This document shows positions 9,610 through 19,261 of a stretch of DNA of 35,099 bases, piece by piece (the stretch's first letter is position 1; each line of letters starts with the position of its first letter). The notes beneath the pieces were generated by a model. It was not told where the DNA came from. It saw only the letters and a list, made by a program, of their open reading frames with translations, and did no database searches. This DNA is from Sphingopyxis sp. (GTDB lineage: Bacteria; Pseudomonadota; Alphaproteobacteria; Sphingomonadales; Sphingomonadaceae). The position numbers were made by a program, and so were the translations under genes. Where the stretch lies: the NCBI GenBank assembly GCA_015657575.1, contig JACDQN010000257.1, positions 1-35,099 on the forward strand, read 5' to 3'.

Positions 9610-10190
9610 GCGCCGACCTATCGCAATTCAGCGATCAGGACTTGGCAGCCTTTGCCCGCGCGCATCGGGAAGATGCATACCGCGAGTTGTTGCGGCGACA
9701 TAAAACCGGTATCTACCGGCTCATCGTCAAACAGATCGGCGATGCCGATGAAGCGATGGATCTGACGCAGGAAAGCTTCGTTGCTGGCTTCTCTGCGCTT
9801 GATCGCTACGATGGCGATCGGTCATTTCGCACCTGGATCGCACATATTGCACTCAATAAATGCCGCGATTGGGCACGCCGGAGACGAGTGCGTGCCTTCT
9901 TTTCCCGAGCGCTTCCGCTGGAGAGCGCCCATCATGTCGCAAGCGACAACCCGGGACCGGACGCCGAGACAACCGACAAGCGGGAGCTCGCGCGGGTTCG
10001 CGGAGCGATCGACCTCTTGCCGCAAAATTTGCGTGAGGTGTTGCTTTTGCGCGGCGTCGATGAGGTCAGCCAAGCGGAAACCGCGATGATTTTGCAAGTC
10101 AGCGAGAAGACTGTCGAAACGCGACTCTATCGAGCGCGGAGCAGGCTCAGAGAATTGCTCGCGGGAACATCCGCGAGCGCAGGAGGTTGA
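9606..10190 (+). CDS. ECF-type RNA polymerase sigma factor (CnrH-like position)
   Basis: 194 aa; region 2 DADEAMDLTQESFVAGFSALDRYDGDRSFRTWIAHIALNKCRDWARRRR; region 4 LPQNLREVLLLRGVDEVSQAETAMILQVSEKTVETRLYRARSRLRELL; 4-nt overlap with the sensor gene. Confidence 0.92.
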   Translation: MSADLSQFSDQDLAAFARAHREDAYRELLRRHKTGIYRLIVKQIGDADEAMDLTQESFVAGFSALDRYDGDRSFRTWIAHIALNKCRDWARRRRVRAFFSRALPLESAHHVASDNPGPDAETTDKRELARVRGAIDLLPQNLREVLLLRGVDEVSQAETAMILQVSEKTVETRLYRARSRLRELLAGTSASAGG

Positions 10191-10240
10191 CGCATCGACC
10201 TCCAGAGCGGGTGGCTGTCCTGATCGTCGGGAATTTTCCT

Positions 10241-10267
10241 TGAGGGGAAGTCCTTTGGCCTGCGTAT
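10241..10267 (+). promoter_or_regulatory. Predicted ECF promoter TGAGGG-N15-GCGTAT upstream of the multicopper oxidase operon
   Basis: TGAGGG GAAGTCCTTTGGCCT GCGTAT; ends 36 nt before ATG 10303. Confidence 0.75.
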
Positions 10268-10302
10268 AGCTTTATGAACAATCAGGAACGATTAGAAAGA
10301 AA

Positions 10303-12173
10303 ATGCAGATGGAAAGGCGTCGGTTCGTCACTGGAGCTTTGGGAGGCGGCGCCGCCGCAGCGATGGCTGCATGGTTCCCCGCTTGGGCCCAGCCTGTCTC
10401 TTCAGGTATCACTGCACCCCTCCCCACTGTCGCCGGCAACGATATTACGCTCCGCATCGCGCGCCAGACGATGCGGATCGACGGCAAGCTCAGTCGCGCG
10501 ATCGGCATAAATGGCACCGTTCCCGCCCCTCTCGTTCGGCTGAAGGAGGGGCAGACCGCCCGCTTGACTGTCGTCAACGACCTCGACGAGGACAGCTCGA
10601 TCCATTGGCACGGGCTGATCCTGCCTTTCCAGATGGATGGGGTTCCGGGTGTCAGCTTTCCGGGCATAAAGCCGCGCTCGACCTTCGTTTACGAGTTCCC
10701 CGTCGTCCAGTCGGGCACCTATTGGTATCACAGCCACTCGGGTCTGCAGGAGCAACTCGGCCATTACGGCCCGATCGTCATCGATCCCGCTGGTGTCGAT
10801 CCGATTGGCTACGATCGCGAGCATGTCGTCGTGCTCTCCGACCACAGTCAATTGTCACCCGAAGCGATCTTCCGCAAACTCAAGGTTAATCCTGGCCATT
10901 TCAACATGCAGCGCCAGACGCTGAGCGGTCTCCTTGCCGGCAAGGACCAGCCGCTCAAGGAACGCGTCGACTGGGGCAAGATGCGGATGGATCCCACCGA
11001 CGTCGCCGACGTCAATGGGTCAACCTATACCTTCCTCGTCAACGGCCACGGCCCGCGCGACAACTGGACCGCACTGTTCAATCCCGGTGAGCGCGTGCGG
11101 CTTCGTATCGTCAACGCCTCGGCAATGACGATATTCAATGTCCGTATCCCTGGCCTCAGAATGACCGTGGTGCAGGCCGACGGCCTCAATGTCGTGCCGA
11201 CCGAAATCGACGAGTTCCAGATCGCGGTCGCCGAGACCTACGACGTGATCGTGACCCCGGTTGAGGATCGCGCTATACGATGGTCGCCGAGGCCAACGAC
11301 CGCTCGGGCATGGGGCGCGCGACACTCGCACCGCGCGCCGGAATGGCCGCCGAGGTGCCCCCGCTGCGCGAGCGTCCGCTCGCAACGATGAAGGACATGG
11401 GCATGGGCGACATGGATATGTCGGGCGGTTCAATGACCGGCATGGACCATAGCGGGATGGCAATGGGAGCCGAAAGCGGCGCGGCGCCGATGGAAATGCC
11501 CGCAGGCGAGACGATGCCGGGCATGGATATGTCAGGTGCCGCTGCACCGGCTGCGGGAGCCATGGCGGGCATGGATCATTCGTCCATGGGCGGCATGGCA
11601 GGCATGGATCATGGCAGCATGAAAATGCGCGATTTCTCGGTCGCACCGCAAGTTGATAAAAATCCGGGCGTTCAGACGATCTCTCCGATGCCGCCTGATC
11701 GCATGGGCGATCCGGGGCAAGGGCTTGAGGATGTGGGGCACAAGGTGCTGACGTACCATGACCTCGTCGCGCTCGAGCGCAATCCCGATGTGCGCGCTGC
11801 CGAGCGGTCGCTCGACATTCATCTCACGGGCAACATGGAGCGCTTCATGTGGTCGTTCGATGGCGTGAAGATGTCCGACTATCATGAGCCGATTCCGTTC
11901 ATCGAAGGCGAACGAGTGCGGATCAACCTCATCAACGATTCGATGATGAGCCACCCCATCCATTTGCACGGCCATTTTTTCGAACTGGTCACGGGGAAGG
12001 GTGATCGTTCGCCGCGCAAGCATACGGTGCTGGTCCAGCCGGGCGGCACCGCGAGCTTCGATTTCACCGCTGACGCGCTCGGCGACTGGGCGTTCCACTG
12101 CCATCTTCTCTATCATATGCACGCCGGGATGATGCGCGTCGTCAGCGTCCGTCCGAAGGGAGACGGCGAATGA
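10303..12173 (+). pseudogene. copA: Copper resistance multicopper oxidase, CopA/PcoA family, interrupted by a 1-nt frameshift
   Basis: Tat signal (MERRRFVTGALGGG), HWHGLILPFQMDGVPG, YWYHSHSGLQEQ, Met/His-rich linker, HPIHLHGHFFELV, HCHLLYHMHAGMM. First half in ORF 10303-11391, second half in ORF 11280-12173. Confidence 0.9.
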
Positions 12174-13387
12174 CCCGGGTCGCGCTCCTCCTCGCGGGTA
12201 TCGCCCCGCTGGCCTTTGCCGTGCCCGCCGCGGCGCAGTCGATGGATCATTCGATGCATGGTGCGGCGCCTGCGCCAACACCTGCTCCTTCGCCAACGCC
12301 GACGCCAGCGCCGGTTGCGCAGCCCGCGCCGGAAGCGCGGGCCGAAGGGTCGATGGAGCAGATGGACCATGGGAGCATGCAGGGCATGGACATGGAGCCC
12401 AAAACTTCGACCTGCCCGCCCGAACATGCGGCGATGGGCCATTGTACGCCCGAGGCGGAGGCTTCGGACAAGGGCGCTTCTGACATGGCCGCGATGGATC
12501 ATGGCACGGCGGCGCCGTCCGATCCCGATTGTCCGCCCGAACATGCCAAAATGGGCCATTGCACCCCGAAGGGCGGGTCTGCGGACCCCATGGCGGGAAT
12601 GGAAGGCATGGCGACCACGGGCAGCGCTAGCGGCACCGATTTGCCGCCGGGAGATGCTACCGCGCCTGCGCCACCCGGCGACTGGTATGCCGATCGCATC
12701 TACCCCAAGGCCGAAATGGAGCATTCGCGCCACGACATGATGAAAGAGAATGGCGCGCAGACCATCGCTTTCATCAGCTTCAACCTCGCCGAATATCAGG
12801 CGCGCAAGGGCCGCGATGGATTCCGCTGGGACGGTGAGGCCTGGTATGGCGGCGACATCAACCGCCTGACACTAAAGAGCGAAGGCGAGGCCGTGTTCGG
12901 CGAAGGCATCGAGGGCGCCGAGGTCCAGGCACTCTACAGCCGGGCGATCGGCCCCTATTTCAATGCGCAGGCGGGTATCAGACAGGATCTTGGACCCGGC
13001 CCCGATCGCACCTATGCGACAATCGGTTTCGAGGGGCTCGCGCCCTATTGGTTCGAAGTCGAGGGCGCCTTGTTTTTGTCCAACAAGGGCGATCTGCTTG
13101 CGCGACTGGAAGGCTATTACGACCAGCGTATTACCCAGAAGCTGATTTTGCAGCCGATGGCCGAATTCAATTTTGCGCTTCAGGACGTTCCCGAAACCGG
13201 AATTGGTTCGGGCCTGTCGGATGTCGAGCTCGGACTGCGCCTTCGCTATGAAATTGTGAAAGAGTTCGCGCCTTATGTCGGTGTCGAATGGGCCCGGAAG
13301 GTCGGGGATACTGCACGCTTTGCACGCGCCGCCGGCGAAGATCCCGGCGGCGTCAACTTCGTGATGGGGGTGCGCGCCTGGTTCTAG
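12170..13387 (+). CDS. copB: Outer-membrane copper resistance protein CopB
   Basis: Met/His-rich N-terminus, then CopB barrel sequence (DWYADRIYPKAEMEHSRHDMMKENG...FRWDGEAWYGGDINRLTLKSEGEA...VMGVRAWF). Confidence 0.93.
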   Translation: MTRVALLLAGIAPLAFAVPAAAQSMDHSMHGAAPAPTPAPSPTPTPAPVAQPAPEARAEGSMEQMDHGSMQGMDMEPKTSTCPPEHAAMGHCTPEAEASDKGASDMAAMDHGTAAPSDPDCPPEHAKMGHCTPKGGSADPMAGMEGMATTGSASGTDLPPGDATAPAPPGDWYADRIYPKAEMEHSRHDMMKENGAQTIAFISFNLAEYQARKGRDGFRWDGEAWYGGDINRLTLKSEGEAVFGEGIEGAEVQALYSRAIGPYFNAQAGIRQDLGPGPDRTYATIGFEGLAPYWFEVEGALFLSNKGDLLARLEGYYDQRITQKLILQPMAEFNFALQDVPETGIGSGLSDVELGLRLRYEIVKEFAPYVGVEWARKVGDTARFARAAGEDPGGVNFVMGVRAWF

Positions 13388-13425
13388 AAGCTGCGCGGGG
13401 CGGCGAATCGTCGAGGAGAAATATC

Positions 13426-13869
13426 GTGAAACCAGCCTATCGCAGTCTCGCGTTGCAGACGATCGTCAGCGGCGTGATCATGTATCTGGTGATGTTCGTC
13501 ATGATCGACCGTCTCTCGAGCTTCTACAATAACCTCAATATGGTCTACATGACGCTGATGATGGTTTCCCCGATGGTCGTCCTGATGATCCTCGCGATGC
13601 CGGGCATGTTTCCGTCGAAACGCCTCAATATGCTTCTGCTGCTGGGATCGGCAGTCGCATTCTTCGGGAGCTTCGGGCTCATCCGGACGCAAACGACCAT
13701 CGGGGACACGGCCTTTTTGCGTTCGATGATCCCGCACCATTCAGGCGCTATCCTCATGTGCGAACAGGCGTCCCTCAAGGACGCCGAAGTTCGCGCACTC
13801 TGCCGCGGAATTATCACGGGGCAAAAGGCCGAAATAGAACAGATGAAATCCATACTCGCGAGGAAATGA
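13426..13869 (+). CDS. DUF305 domain membrane protein
   Basis: GTG start preceded by GAGGAG; several TM segments then FLRSMIPHHSGAILMCEQASLKDAEVRALCRGIITGQKAEIEQMKSIL (DUF305). Confidence 0.85.
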   Translation: MKPAYRSLALQTIVSGVIMYLVMFVMIDRLSSFYNNLNMVYMTLMMVSPMVVLMILAMPGMFPSKRLNMLLLLGSAVAFFGSFGLIRTQTTIGDTAFLRSMIPHHSGAILMCEQASLKDAEVRALCRGIITGQKAEIEQMKSILARK

Positions 13870-13870
13870 T

Positions 13871-14395
13871 ATGACGGGTCGAATGACGCGCCGCGATCTT
13901 CTCGGTCTGATCGCGGCCGGATCGGGCGTGGCGCTAGCGGCCTGCAGCTCTGCTTCGGCTCCAATGGCGGCCGACACCAAGAATGACGAGGCCGACCCGT
14001 CGCGCGCCGATGCGGCAAAGGTCAGACCTATTCTCGTTTATCGCGACCCACAATGCGGCTGCTGCGAAGCGTGGGCAGAGATCGCCCGCAAAGCGGGCTA
14101 TGACGTGACAGTCGAGAACCGTGCCGACATGGCAGCCGTGAAGGCGCGATACGGAGTGCCCGATCAATTGGCTTCCTGCCATACGGCGGTCATTGGCGGC
14201 TATGCTGTTGAGGGTCATGTGCCAATGCGCCATGTCGCCCGACTGCTTGGCGACAAGCCAAACGATATTCGCGGAATTGCCGTACCCGGCATGCCGCGCG
14301 GTTCGCCGGGGATGGAAATGCCGGATGGAAGTTCCGACGCGTTCGAGGTGATGGCGTTCGGCGCGAACGGGAAGATTTCGCGATTCCACGCATGA
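13871..14395 (+). CDS. DUF411 domain protein (copper-associated)
   Basis: Tat/lipoprotein-like N-terminus; LVYRDPQCGCCEAWAEIARKAGYDV...VPDQLASCHTAVIGGYAVEGHVPMRHVARLL. Confidence 0.85.
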   Translation: MTGRMTRRDLLGLIAAGSGVALAACSSASAPMAADTKNDEADPSRADAAKVRPILVYRDPQCGCCEAWAEIARKAGYDVTVENRADMAAVKARYGVPDQLASCHTAVIGGYAVEGHVPMRHVARLLGDKPNDIRGIAVPGMPRGSPGMEMPDGSSDAFEVMAFGANGKISRFHA

Positions 14396-14423
14396 CCGTT
14401 CAGCAGATATAGAGGAGACAGAT

Positions 14424-14765
14424 ATGACTCGGTTCATTTCCTTAGCAAGCGGCGCGGCGCTTATTCTCGTGCTTGCGGCGTGCAATGCTGAGCCGAAACA
14501 GGAGAGCGTTGCCGTTCCGGAACAGGCCGCACCCGTTGCCGACGAGGCTCCAGCAACCATGACCGAGACCGCGCCTGTCGAGGAGGCGAACAGCGTCACG
14601 GCGCCGGTGGCGGCGCCCGCTCAGGAGAAGGCTCCGGAGAAGACGCGCGCCAAACAAGAACCTGCCGCCAAACCCGCTACGCCGGTAAAGGAAAAGCCTG
14701 TTCCAGCGGCGCCCAAAGCGTCCGACGCGGATCCTCATGCCGGGCATGACATGGACAAAATGTAA
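14424..14765 (+). CDS. Small Ala/Pro/Glu-rich lipoprotein with His/Met tail
   Basis: 113 aa, lipobox-like LVLAAC, C-terminus DADPHAGHDMDKM; end of the copper operon. Confidence 0.6.
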   Translation: MTRFISLASGAALILVLAACNAEPKQESVAVPEQAAPVADEAPATMTETAPVEEANSVTAPVAAPAQEKAPEKTRAKQEPAAKPATPVKEKPVPAAPKASDADPHAGHDMDKM

Positions 14766-15101
14766 TCGCGTGAGTCGCGACTCGGTGCGGCGCCCGTTGT
14801 TCGGCCGGCGGCGGGGCCGAGATCGGCCCGATTCACCCAAATGACCACGCCGATACGCCGAACGGCTGGAGCGTCAACTCGGCGGTGGTTTGGCCGATCT
14901 TCGGAGCATGCGGCTCGTTAGCCAAGGCCCTTGGTGCCTAAGACCAGCCTTCGACATCTGGTGATTGGATCACATCGAATGTTTTTGGGACACTGCGGTG
15001 AGTTTCAGCGTGTGACAGAGAAAAGCCTGTCTCAGTCCTCTTCACATACTTGGGCGACGCCAAATTGGGGGTTAGAACCTCGAGCAGGCATTGGCCCCGC
15101 A

Positions 15102-15989
15102 TCAGCCCGACAAGCGATTATGTATTGCCGTCGCCGCCTTGGCAGCCTGACCAGACGCCACCGCAATTTGATCTAGCCCCTCGACCATATCGCCGGCAGC
15201 GAATATTCCGCTTATTGTTGTTTGTTGATGTTCATCGACCAAAATGCACCCGGAATCGCTTAGCTCGGCGCCCGCCATTCGCGCCAGACCGCTGTTCGCC
15301 GATGTCCCGAGGGCGGCATATAGCGTGTCAAACTGAAGGGACTCGCCATCTGCCAACGTTATGCGCAAGTCCCGATCTGTGACCGCGATTTCTTGAACAG
15401 GCGCCTGCCTCACGCTCACGCCAATATCCGAAAGATGTGCTGCTTCGATTTCTGAAAGTTGCGCCGCATTCTGTGCGAGCAGTGTCACGGCGCCGGTATA
15501 ATGGCGGATGAATCTTGCCTCGGCTGCGCCATGGTCGGAACTGCCGAGGACCGCAACTCGTTTGCCTCGGACTTCATAGGCGTCACAGATTGGACAATAT
15601 CGTATCAACCCGTGCGCTACCCCTCGGTCATGAGCATCTTGCGCGATCCTGGGTCGATGGTTTGAAACGCCCTGCGCAAGCAATATTGTTCGCGCCTCGA
15701 AGGTTCTCGAACTTGTCCGTGCGGCAAAGCCGGCTTCCGTCCGCTTGAGGCCTTCGACGACGCCAGTCACCATTTCAGCCCCGTAACGGGAAGCATGCTC
15801 CCGCATCCGATGAAGCAAATCGCGGCCCGAAATCCCGTCAGGGAATCCGAGAAGATTGTGCGTTTGCGGGATTTGGGCCGCGCGGCCCGCTCCTTCGTCA
15901 ATGACCAATGTCGCGCGCAGAAATCTTCCAAGATAGGTGGCTGCTGTGAGTCCTGCCGGCCCACCCCCGATGATGATGCAGTCGTACAT
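15102..15989 (-). CDS. Thioredoxin-reductase-like NAD(P)/FAD-dependent oxidoreductase
   Basis: MYDCIIIGGGPAGLTAATYLGRF, CPIC redox pair, C-terminal ISGIFAAGDMVEGLDQIAVASGQAAKAATAIHNRL; start set to 15989. Confidence 0.85.
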   Translation of the reverse strand: MYDCIIIGGGPAGLTAATYLGRFLRATLVIDEGAGRAAQIPQTHNLLGFPDGISGRDLLHRMREHASRYGAEMVTGVVEGLKRTEAGFAARTSSRTFEARTILLAQGVSNHRPRIAQDAHDRGVAHGLIRYCPICDAYEVRGKRVAVLGSSDHGAAEARFIRHYTGAVTLLAQNAAQLSEIEAAHLSDIGVSVRQAPVQEIAVTDRDLRITLADGESLQFDTLYAALGTSANSGLARMAGAELSDSGCILVDEHQQTTISGIFAAGDMVEGLDQIAVASGQAAKAATAIHNRLSG

Positions 15990-16022
15990 GCGAACCTCGC
16001 GCTGACGTGAGCCCTGCTTGTA

Positions 16023-16049
16023 ATACGTCCCCCGGAGCGCCGACCCTTG
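16023..16049 (-). promoter_or_regulatory. Predicted ECF promoter variant CAAGGG-N15-ACGTAT upstream of the thioredoxin-reductase-like gene
   Basis: Exact 15-nt spacer; -10 differs at its first base; 34 nt from the start codon, like the other sites. Confidence 0.5.
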
Positions 16050-16147
16050 GCCGTGCGTATCTTTCCTCGGAATATGGTCGGAGGCGAGGGGAAAACGTCT
16101 CGGATGCGTAGTATTACCAGGGTCCAACGGCAAAGAGGGCGCATGGG

Positions 16148-16420
16148 TTGGGATTAGAGAACCCGTTCTCGATTTCGATGGGGCAGACGCTTTGGGTCGC
16201 CATCGTTGTAGCCGGCCCTCCGCTTCTGTTGGTGCTGGTGATTGGACTCATTATTTCAATCATTCAGACGGGAACGTCGGTCAATGAACCGACGGTAAGC
16301 TTCATACCCAAAATTCTGGCGTTGGTTCTGTTTCTCGCGCTCTACGGCGCGGTCGCGGTGGATGTGCTGGTTGATTTTACTCGCGACCTTTGGACCCATA
16401 TCCCGGAAGACGTAAGATGA
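16148..16420 (+). CDS. fliQ: FliQ-like flagellar/type III export protein, orphan
   Basis: 90 aa (TTG start): two TM helices, SIIQTGTSVNEPTVSFIPKILALVLFLALYGAVAVDVLVDFTRDLW; no fliP or fliR neighbour seen. Confidence 0.75.
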   Translation: MGLENPFSISMGQTLWVAIVVAGPPLLLVLVIGLIISIIQTGTSVNEPTVSFIPKILALVLFLALYGAVAVDVLVDFTRDLWTHIPEDVR

Positions 16421-16754
16421 TAGCCCACCTTGTGAAACTGGCGCAAACCGTTGCGGGCAGCCCATGGCCGTTTCAGAGAAAAGGTACCAGCGAACTCCCG
16501 ATTATGGGGCCTTGTAAAGCCTTGGGTTCTAGGGCGATCCGCGCAGCTGTCCGAATTGTCCGGCTCGAAATGCGGGTCGAACCCGGCGGTAAAACGGGAC
16601 GCGGTGCCGTGTGGCCCGCCAGCTATCGCAAATATATAACTATTTGGAATAGCCATCACGTTTGTGGAGATGACTCGTGATTATTTCTGGTCATACCACG
16701 GCCCGACAGATAGCTCGCTAGCGAAGCCAAGCGCTTTCGCAACGGGAGGGAACC

Positions 16755-19225
16755 ATGAGGACATTGCTCCGCACAAGCGGCTCGATCATCGCGTTACTGG
16801 TTATGACTTCATCAGCTGCGGTCTTCGCGCAGGAAAGCGCCGCCTCGGAACCGGTACAGGGGGCGGCGCAAAGCGATATCGTGGTGACGGGCACGCGGCG
16901 GAACGATCTCAAGGCGGCCGATTCCGCTCAGCCGATCGACATCATCACCGGTGCCGAACTGCTCGAAAGGGCACGGCCGACATGAATGATCTCCTGCGCA
17001 CCGAGGTCCCGTCGCTCAACGTCCAGCGCCTCGTAAGCAACGACGGCGCCGTTTTTACCCGGCCCTTCTCGCTCCGCGGCCTGCCGCCGGACCAGACGCT
17101 GGTGCTCGTGAACGGCAAGCGGCGCCATCGCGGCGCGACGGTCCAGTTCACCAATGTTCCCTATATCCGGGGATCGCAGGGACCCGATCTTTCGGCGATC
17201 CCGTCGATCGCGATCGGCCAGCTCGAGGTTCTGCGTGACGGCGCGTCGGCGCTCTATGGATCGGATGCGATCGCCGGCGTTCTCAATTTCGGTCTGCGCC
17301 GCGACCGAGAGGGCGGATTGCTGATCGCCCGCTATGGCCAATTCTACAAGGGCGATGGCGAGGATTTCCTCGTCCAGGGCAATGTCGGGCTTCCCTTCAC
17401 CGACGCTGGTTTCGTCAACATCAGCGGCGAATATGTGAACGCCAGCACGACCTCGCGCGGCATCCAGCGTCCCGACGCGCAGGCGCTCATCGATGCCGGC
17501 GTTCAGGATGTCCCGGTCCCGGCGCAGCGCTGGGGAAATCCCGAATCCGAGGCGGCGCGCATCTTCGTCAATGCCGGCATCGAACTGTCGGACGAGATGG
17601 AATTCTACACCTTCGGCAACTATAGCTGGAGCCGCGGCACGACGGCCTTCTTCTACCGCAACCCCAATGCCAGCTTCATTTCCACCTCGATTCCGCTCAC
17701 CAATACGCCCGGAGGACAGCGCTTCAGCTTCCGCCAGCTCTTTCCCGGCGGCTTTACCCCGGATTTCGGCGCCACGGTGACCGACGCGGCGCTTGCGGCC
17801 GGCCTCAAGGGCGAATTCTCCTCGGGCCTGACCTATGATCTCAGCGCTTCCTATGGTCAGAACCATGCTTCCTACCGGATCGAAAATACGGTCAATCCGT
17901 CGCTTGGCCTCGCGTCGCCGACATCCTTCAAGCCGGGGCAGCTCGAGCAGCGCGAACTCGCTTTCAATCTCGATCTCACCTACCCCATCGCGATCGGCAC
18001 CTCCGATCCGCTGACGCTTGCCGGCGGTCTCGAATATCGGCGCGAGACATATGAGATCACGGCCGGCGACATCGCATCATGGCAGGTTGGGCCTTTCGCG
18101 TCGGTTATCGATCCCGATACCGGGAACCGCGTCGGACTGCCGGTCGGCTCGAACGGCTTCCCGGGCTTCAGTCCCATTCAGGCCGGTGAGTTCGCGCGCA
18201 GCAACTGGGCCGCCTATACGTCGCTCGAAGGCAATCTCACCGACGCGCTCCAGTTCGGCCTTGCCGGCCGCTACGAGAATTATTCGGACTTCGGCTCGAA
18301 ATTCACCTGGAAGGTCAACGGCCGATATGATTTCTCGGACGCCTTCGCGGTGCGCGGATCGGTCAACACTGGCTTTCGTGCGCCGACGCCGGGCCAGTCG
18401 AACGCGTCACAGGTCCAGACCAACATCGACTCGATAACCGGGGCGCCGCTGACCGCAGGCATTATCGCGCCCAACAATCCGGTCGCGCAATTCTTCGGCG
18501 CAACGCCGCTTCGGCCCGAGAATTCGTTCAACGTCGCCGGCGGCATCGTCGTGAAGCCCTCCAATCGCATCACCTTCACGCTCGACTATTTCAACATCAA
18601 GGTCGAAGACCGGATCGCCGTATCGGGCAATTTCAATCTGACCCCGGCGCAGCGCGCGCAGCTCGCGGCGCTTGGCATTCCCGGTGGGGATTCCTTCCAG
18701 CAGGTGAGCTTCTTCACCAATTCCTTCGACAGCCGCACCCAGGGCGTCGATGCGGTGCTCACCGTGGGCTTCGACCTCGGCGGCGGCAAGGCCACGCTCG
18801 GTCTCAACGGCAACTATACCAAAACCGATGTCATCAAGGCCTCGCCGGTGATCACTGCGGATCGCGAGCGGCTGCTCGAACTCGAGGGCTTCGTTCCGAA
18901 GTGGAAGGGCAATGCGTCCTTCACTTATGCGGGCGAGCGCTTCGGCTTCGTCGCGCGCGCGAACTATTATGGCAAATGGACTGACTATGGCGCCGCACCG
19001 GCTGCCGACCAGACGGGCGGCGCCGAACTGCTGGTCGATCTCGAGCTGTCCTACAAGGTCAGCGACATGCTCAAGCTTGCGGTCGGCGGCGAGAATATCT
19101 TCGACAATTACCCCGACGTCGAGGCGCGGCAATCCCAGATCAACAACGGGATCCGATATCTCCGCTTCGCGCCGACGGGGTTCAACGGGGGCTTCTGGTA
19201 CGTCCGCGCGACCGCCTCCTTCTGA
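16755..19225 (+). pseudogene. TonB-dependent receptor, interrupted by a 1-nt frameshift near 16970
   Basis: Signal peptide and TonB-box/plug start (AQSDIVVTGTRRNDLKAADSAQPIDIITGAELLER) in ORF 16755-16985; continuation (ADMNDLLRTEVPSLNVQRLVSNDGAVFTRPFSLRGL...YVRATASF) in ORF 16664-19225. Confidence 0.88.
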
Positions 19226-19261
19226 TCGGTGGCCGTGAGGGCCGTGCGGCGTCTTGTGTCT

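Noticed and set aside
14766-15101. Intergenic region with small ORFs (e.g. 14931-15176)
   Set aside because: No recognisable protein, repeat or RNA structure; left unannotated.
16034-16060. GCGTAT on the plus strand upstream of fliQ
   Set aside because: The -35 position reads GGAGCG; does not fit the shared motif.
16550-16610. T-arm-like sequence GCGGGTCGAACCCGGC suggesting a tRNA or att fragment
   Set aside because: No acceptor, anticodon or D-arm could be assembled around it; it is just a short palindrome.
16928-17866. 312-aa minus-strand ORF
   Set aside because: Antisense to the TonB receptor; charged low-complexity composition typical of a shadow frame.
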